Below, in pieces: positions 13,826 through 14,464 of a stretch of DNA of 14,464 nt (within the stretch, counting starts at the first letter, position 1; every line of letters starts with the position of its first letter). The notes beneath the pieces were generated by a model. It saw only the letters and a program-made list of their open reading frames with translations. It was not told the DNA's origin and made no database searches. Source of the stretch: Vibrio sp. Lineage in GTDB: Bacteria > Pseudomonadota > Gammaproteobacteria > Enterobacterales > Vibrionaceae. The DNA is taken from contig SLFB01000139.1 of assembly GCA_007124475.1 (NCBI GenBank), forward strand, positions 1 through 14,464, written 5' to 3'. The position numbers were made by a program, and so were the translations under genes.

Positions 13826-14464
13826 ATGAAAAGTAATAACCTATTCGATCACTTAATCTTGATCGCTGGCGCTTTATTTATGTTGGTGCCAATTTGGTTG
13901 ATTTTTGCCAGCTCAACCCACCATCCCAATACGATCATTAGTGAAGGGCTACAGTGGGGAATTGGCGATCAGCTGACTGCTATTTATCAAGAAGCTTGGC
14001 ACAAAAGTCATGGATTTTCTGGCAATGTCAATGCCCAATTAATGATAACCAATTCCATGATCATGGGACTTGGCTTTGCGATTGGTAAAATCTTAGTGTC
14101 AATGATCGCCGCGTATGCCTTAGTGTATTTCCGCCTACCTTATGCCAGCTTCTGGTTTTGGCTTATTTTTGTCACCCTTTTGCTGCCATTAGAAGTACGA
14201 ATCATTCCCTCCTATGAAGTGGTTTCTGGGTTAGGAATGCTCAACAGCTATACGGGGTTAATTTTACCGTTAATTGCTTCGGCAACCGCCACTTTCTTTT
14301 TTAGGCAATTTTTTAAAACCATCCCCGATGAGCTAATGGAAGCCGCACAACTCGATAATGCCGGCCCAATCCGTTTCTTTATTGACGTGCTATTACCGCT
14401 GTCAAAAACCATGATTGCTGCCATTTTTATTATTATGTTTGTGGTGGGATGGAATCAGTATTTA
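13826..14464 (+). CDS. ugpE: sn-Glycerol-3-phosphate ABC transporter permease UgpE, C-terminus beyond right edge
   Basis: Start ATG 13826 has AAGGA 6 bases upstream. 213 codons are in the window and E. coli UgpE has 281 residues, so roughly 70 are missing. TM1 covers about 10-29 (LILIAGALFMLVPIWLIFAS). A periplasmic segment with GLQWGIGDQL follows, then more membrane helices with ITNSMIMGLGFAIGKILVS and LPLEVRIIPSYEVVSGLGML. The EAA loop is EAAQLDNAGP (172-181), with Asn178 where glycine is usual, followed by IRFFIDVLLPLSK as in UgpE. It pairs with UgpA. ugpC and possibly a glycerophosphodiesterase gene would be expected next, outside the window. Confidence 0.95.
   Translation, partial: MKSNNLFDHLILIAGALFMLVPIWLIFASSTHHPNTIISEGLQWGIGDQLTAIYQEAWHKSHGFSGNVNAQLMITNSMIMGLGFAIGKILVSMIAAYALVYFRLPYASFWFWLIFVTLLLPLEVRIIPSYEVVSGLGMLNSYTGLILPLIASATATFFFRQFFKTIPDELMEAAQLDNAGPIRFFIDVLLPLSKTMIAAIFIIMFVVGWNQYL

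Noticed and set aside
1..14464. CRISPR array, tRNA, rRNA, insertion sequence or prophage genes
   Set aside because: No spaced identical repeats, tRNA cloverleaf, transposase or phage protein was seen; the only repeated elements are the two ERIC-like copies and short promoter repeats.

Overview
The window reads as a moderately AT-rich chromosomal segment of a marine gammaproteobacterium, most likely a Vibrionaceae member (Vibrio or a close relative). Three things point there: a DUF3450 gene followed by a TtpC-type proton-channel gene (the opening pair of Vibrio TonB2/TonB3 clusters), a seven-role chemotaxis operon like the supernumerary ones of vibrios, and two ERIC-type ~120-130 bp palindromic repeats. 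The assignment rests on recognised protein families and gene order, not on a database search.

Layout. Positions 1-1507 (minus strand) hold the start of a TonB energy-transduction operon: a periplasmic coiled-coil DUF3450 protein, then a TtpC-like MotA/TolQ/ExbB-family protein cut by the window edge. The two genes share one base (stop/start overlap), and a Fur-box-like palindrome sits exactly on a good -35/-10 promoter in front of them. Positions 1668-9986 (minus strand) hold one tightly packed chemosensory operon, in transcription order: membrane-anchored MCP without a periplasmic domain, cheY, STAS-domain protein, cheA, four-helix-bundle MCP, cheW, cheR, cheB. Gaps are 9-65 bases, so it is probably one transcript. 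There is no cheD, cheV or separate cheZ. Positions 10264-11037 (minus) encode a metallo-beta-lactamase-fold hydrolase. From 11306 to the right edge (plus strand) runs a ugp-type sn-glycerol-3-phosphate ABC transporter: ugpB, ugpA and the start of ugpE, with an ERIC-like repeat in each of the two intergenic gaps.

How it works together. In the chemosensory operon the 4HB receptor and the short MCP should form a CheW/CheA array. CheA would phosphorylate the single-domain CheY (Asp53) and the CheB receiver (Asp58), while CheR/CheB adjust receptor methylation; the receptor ends in an aromatic-x-x-aromatic pentapeptide that fits CheR/CheB tethering. The missing phosphatase may be hidden in the short MCP: its C-terminal coiled coil carries an FQD-x3-Q motif with the same spacing as the CheZ active site. 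The output is unknown; no flagellar gene is in the window, and the STAS protein (with a conserved phosphorylatable-type Ser54) suggests a second output branch.

The ugp genes would import glycerol-3-phosphate or glycerophosphodiesters. Both permeases have lost the usual glycine of the EAA loop, and UgpB carries Asp where E. coli UgpB has a ligand-contacting Glu, so the substrate or ATPase coupling may be non-standard. The strongest candidates for new biology are the CheZ-like motif fused into an MCP, the STAS protein in a chemosensory operon, and the repeat/hairpin architecture inside the ugp operon.
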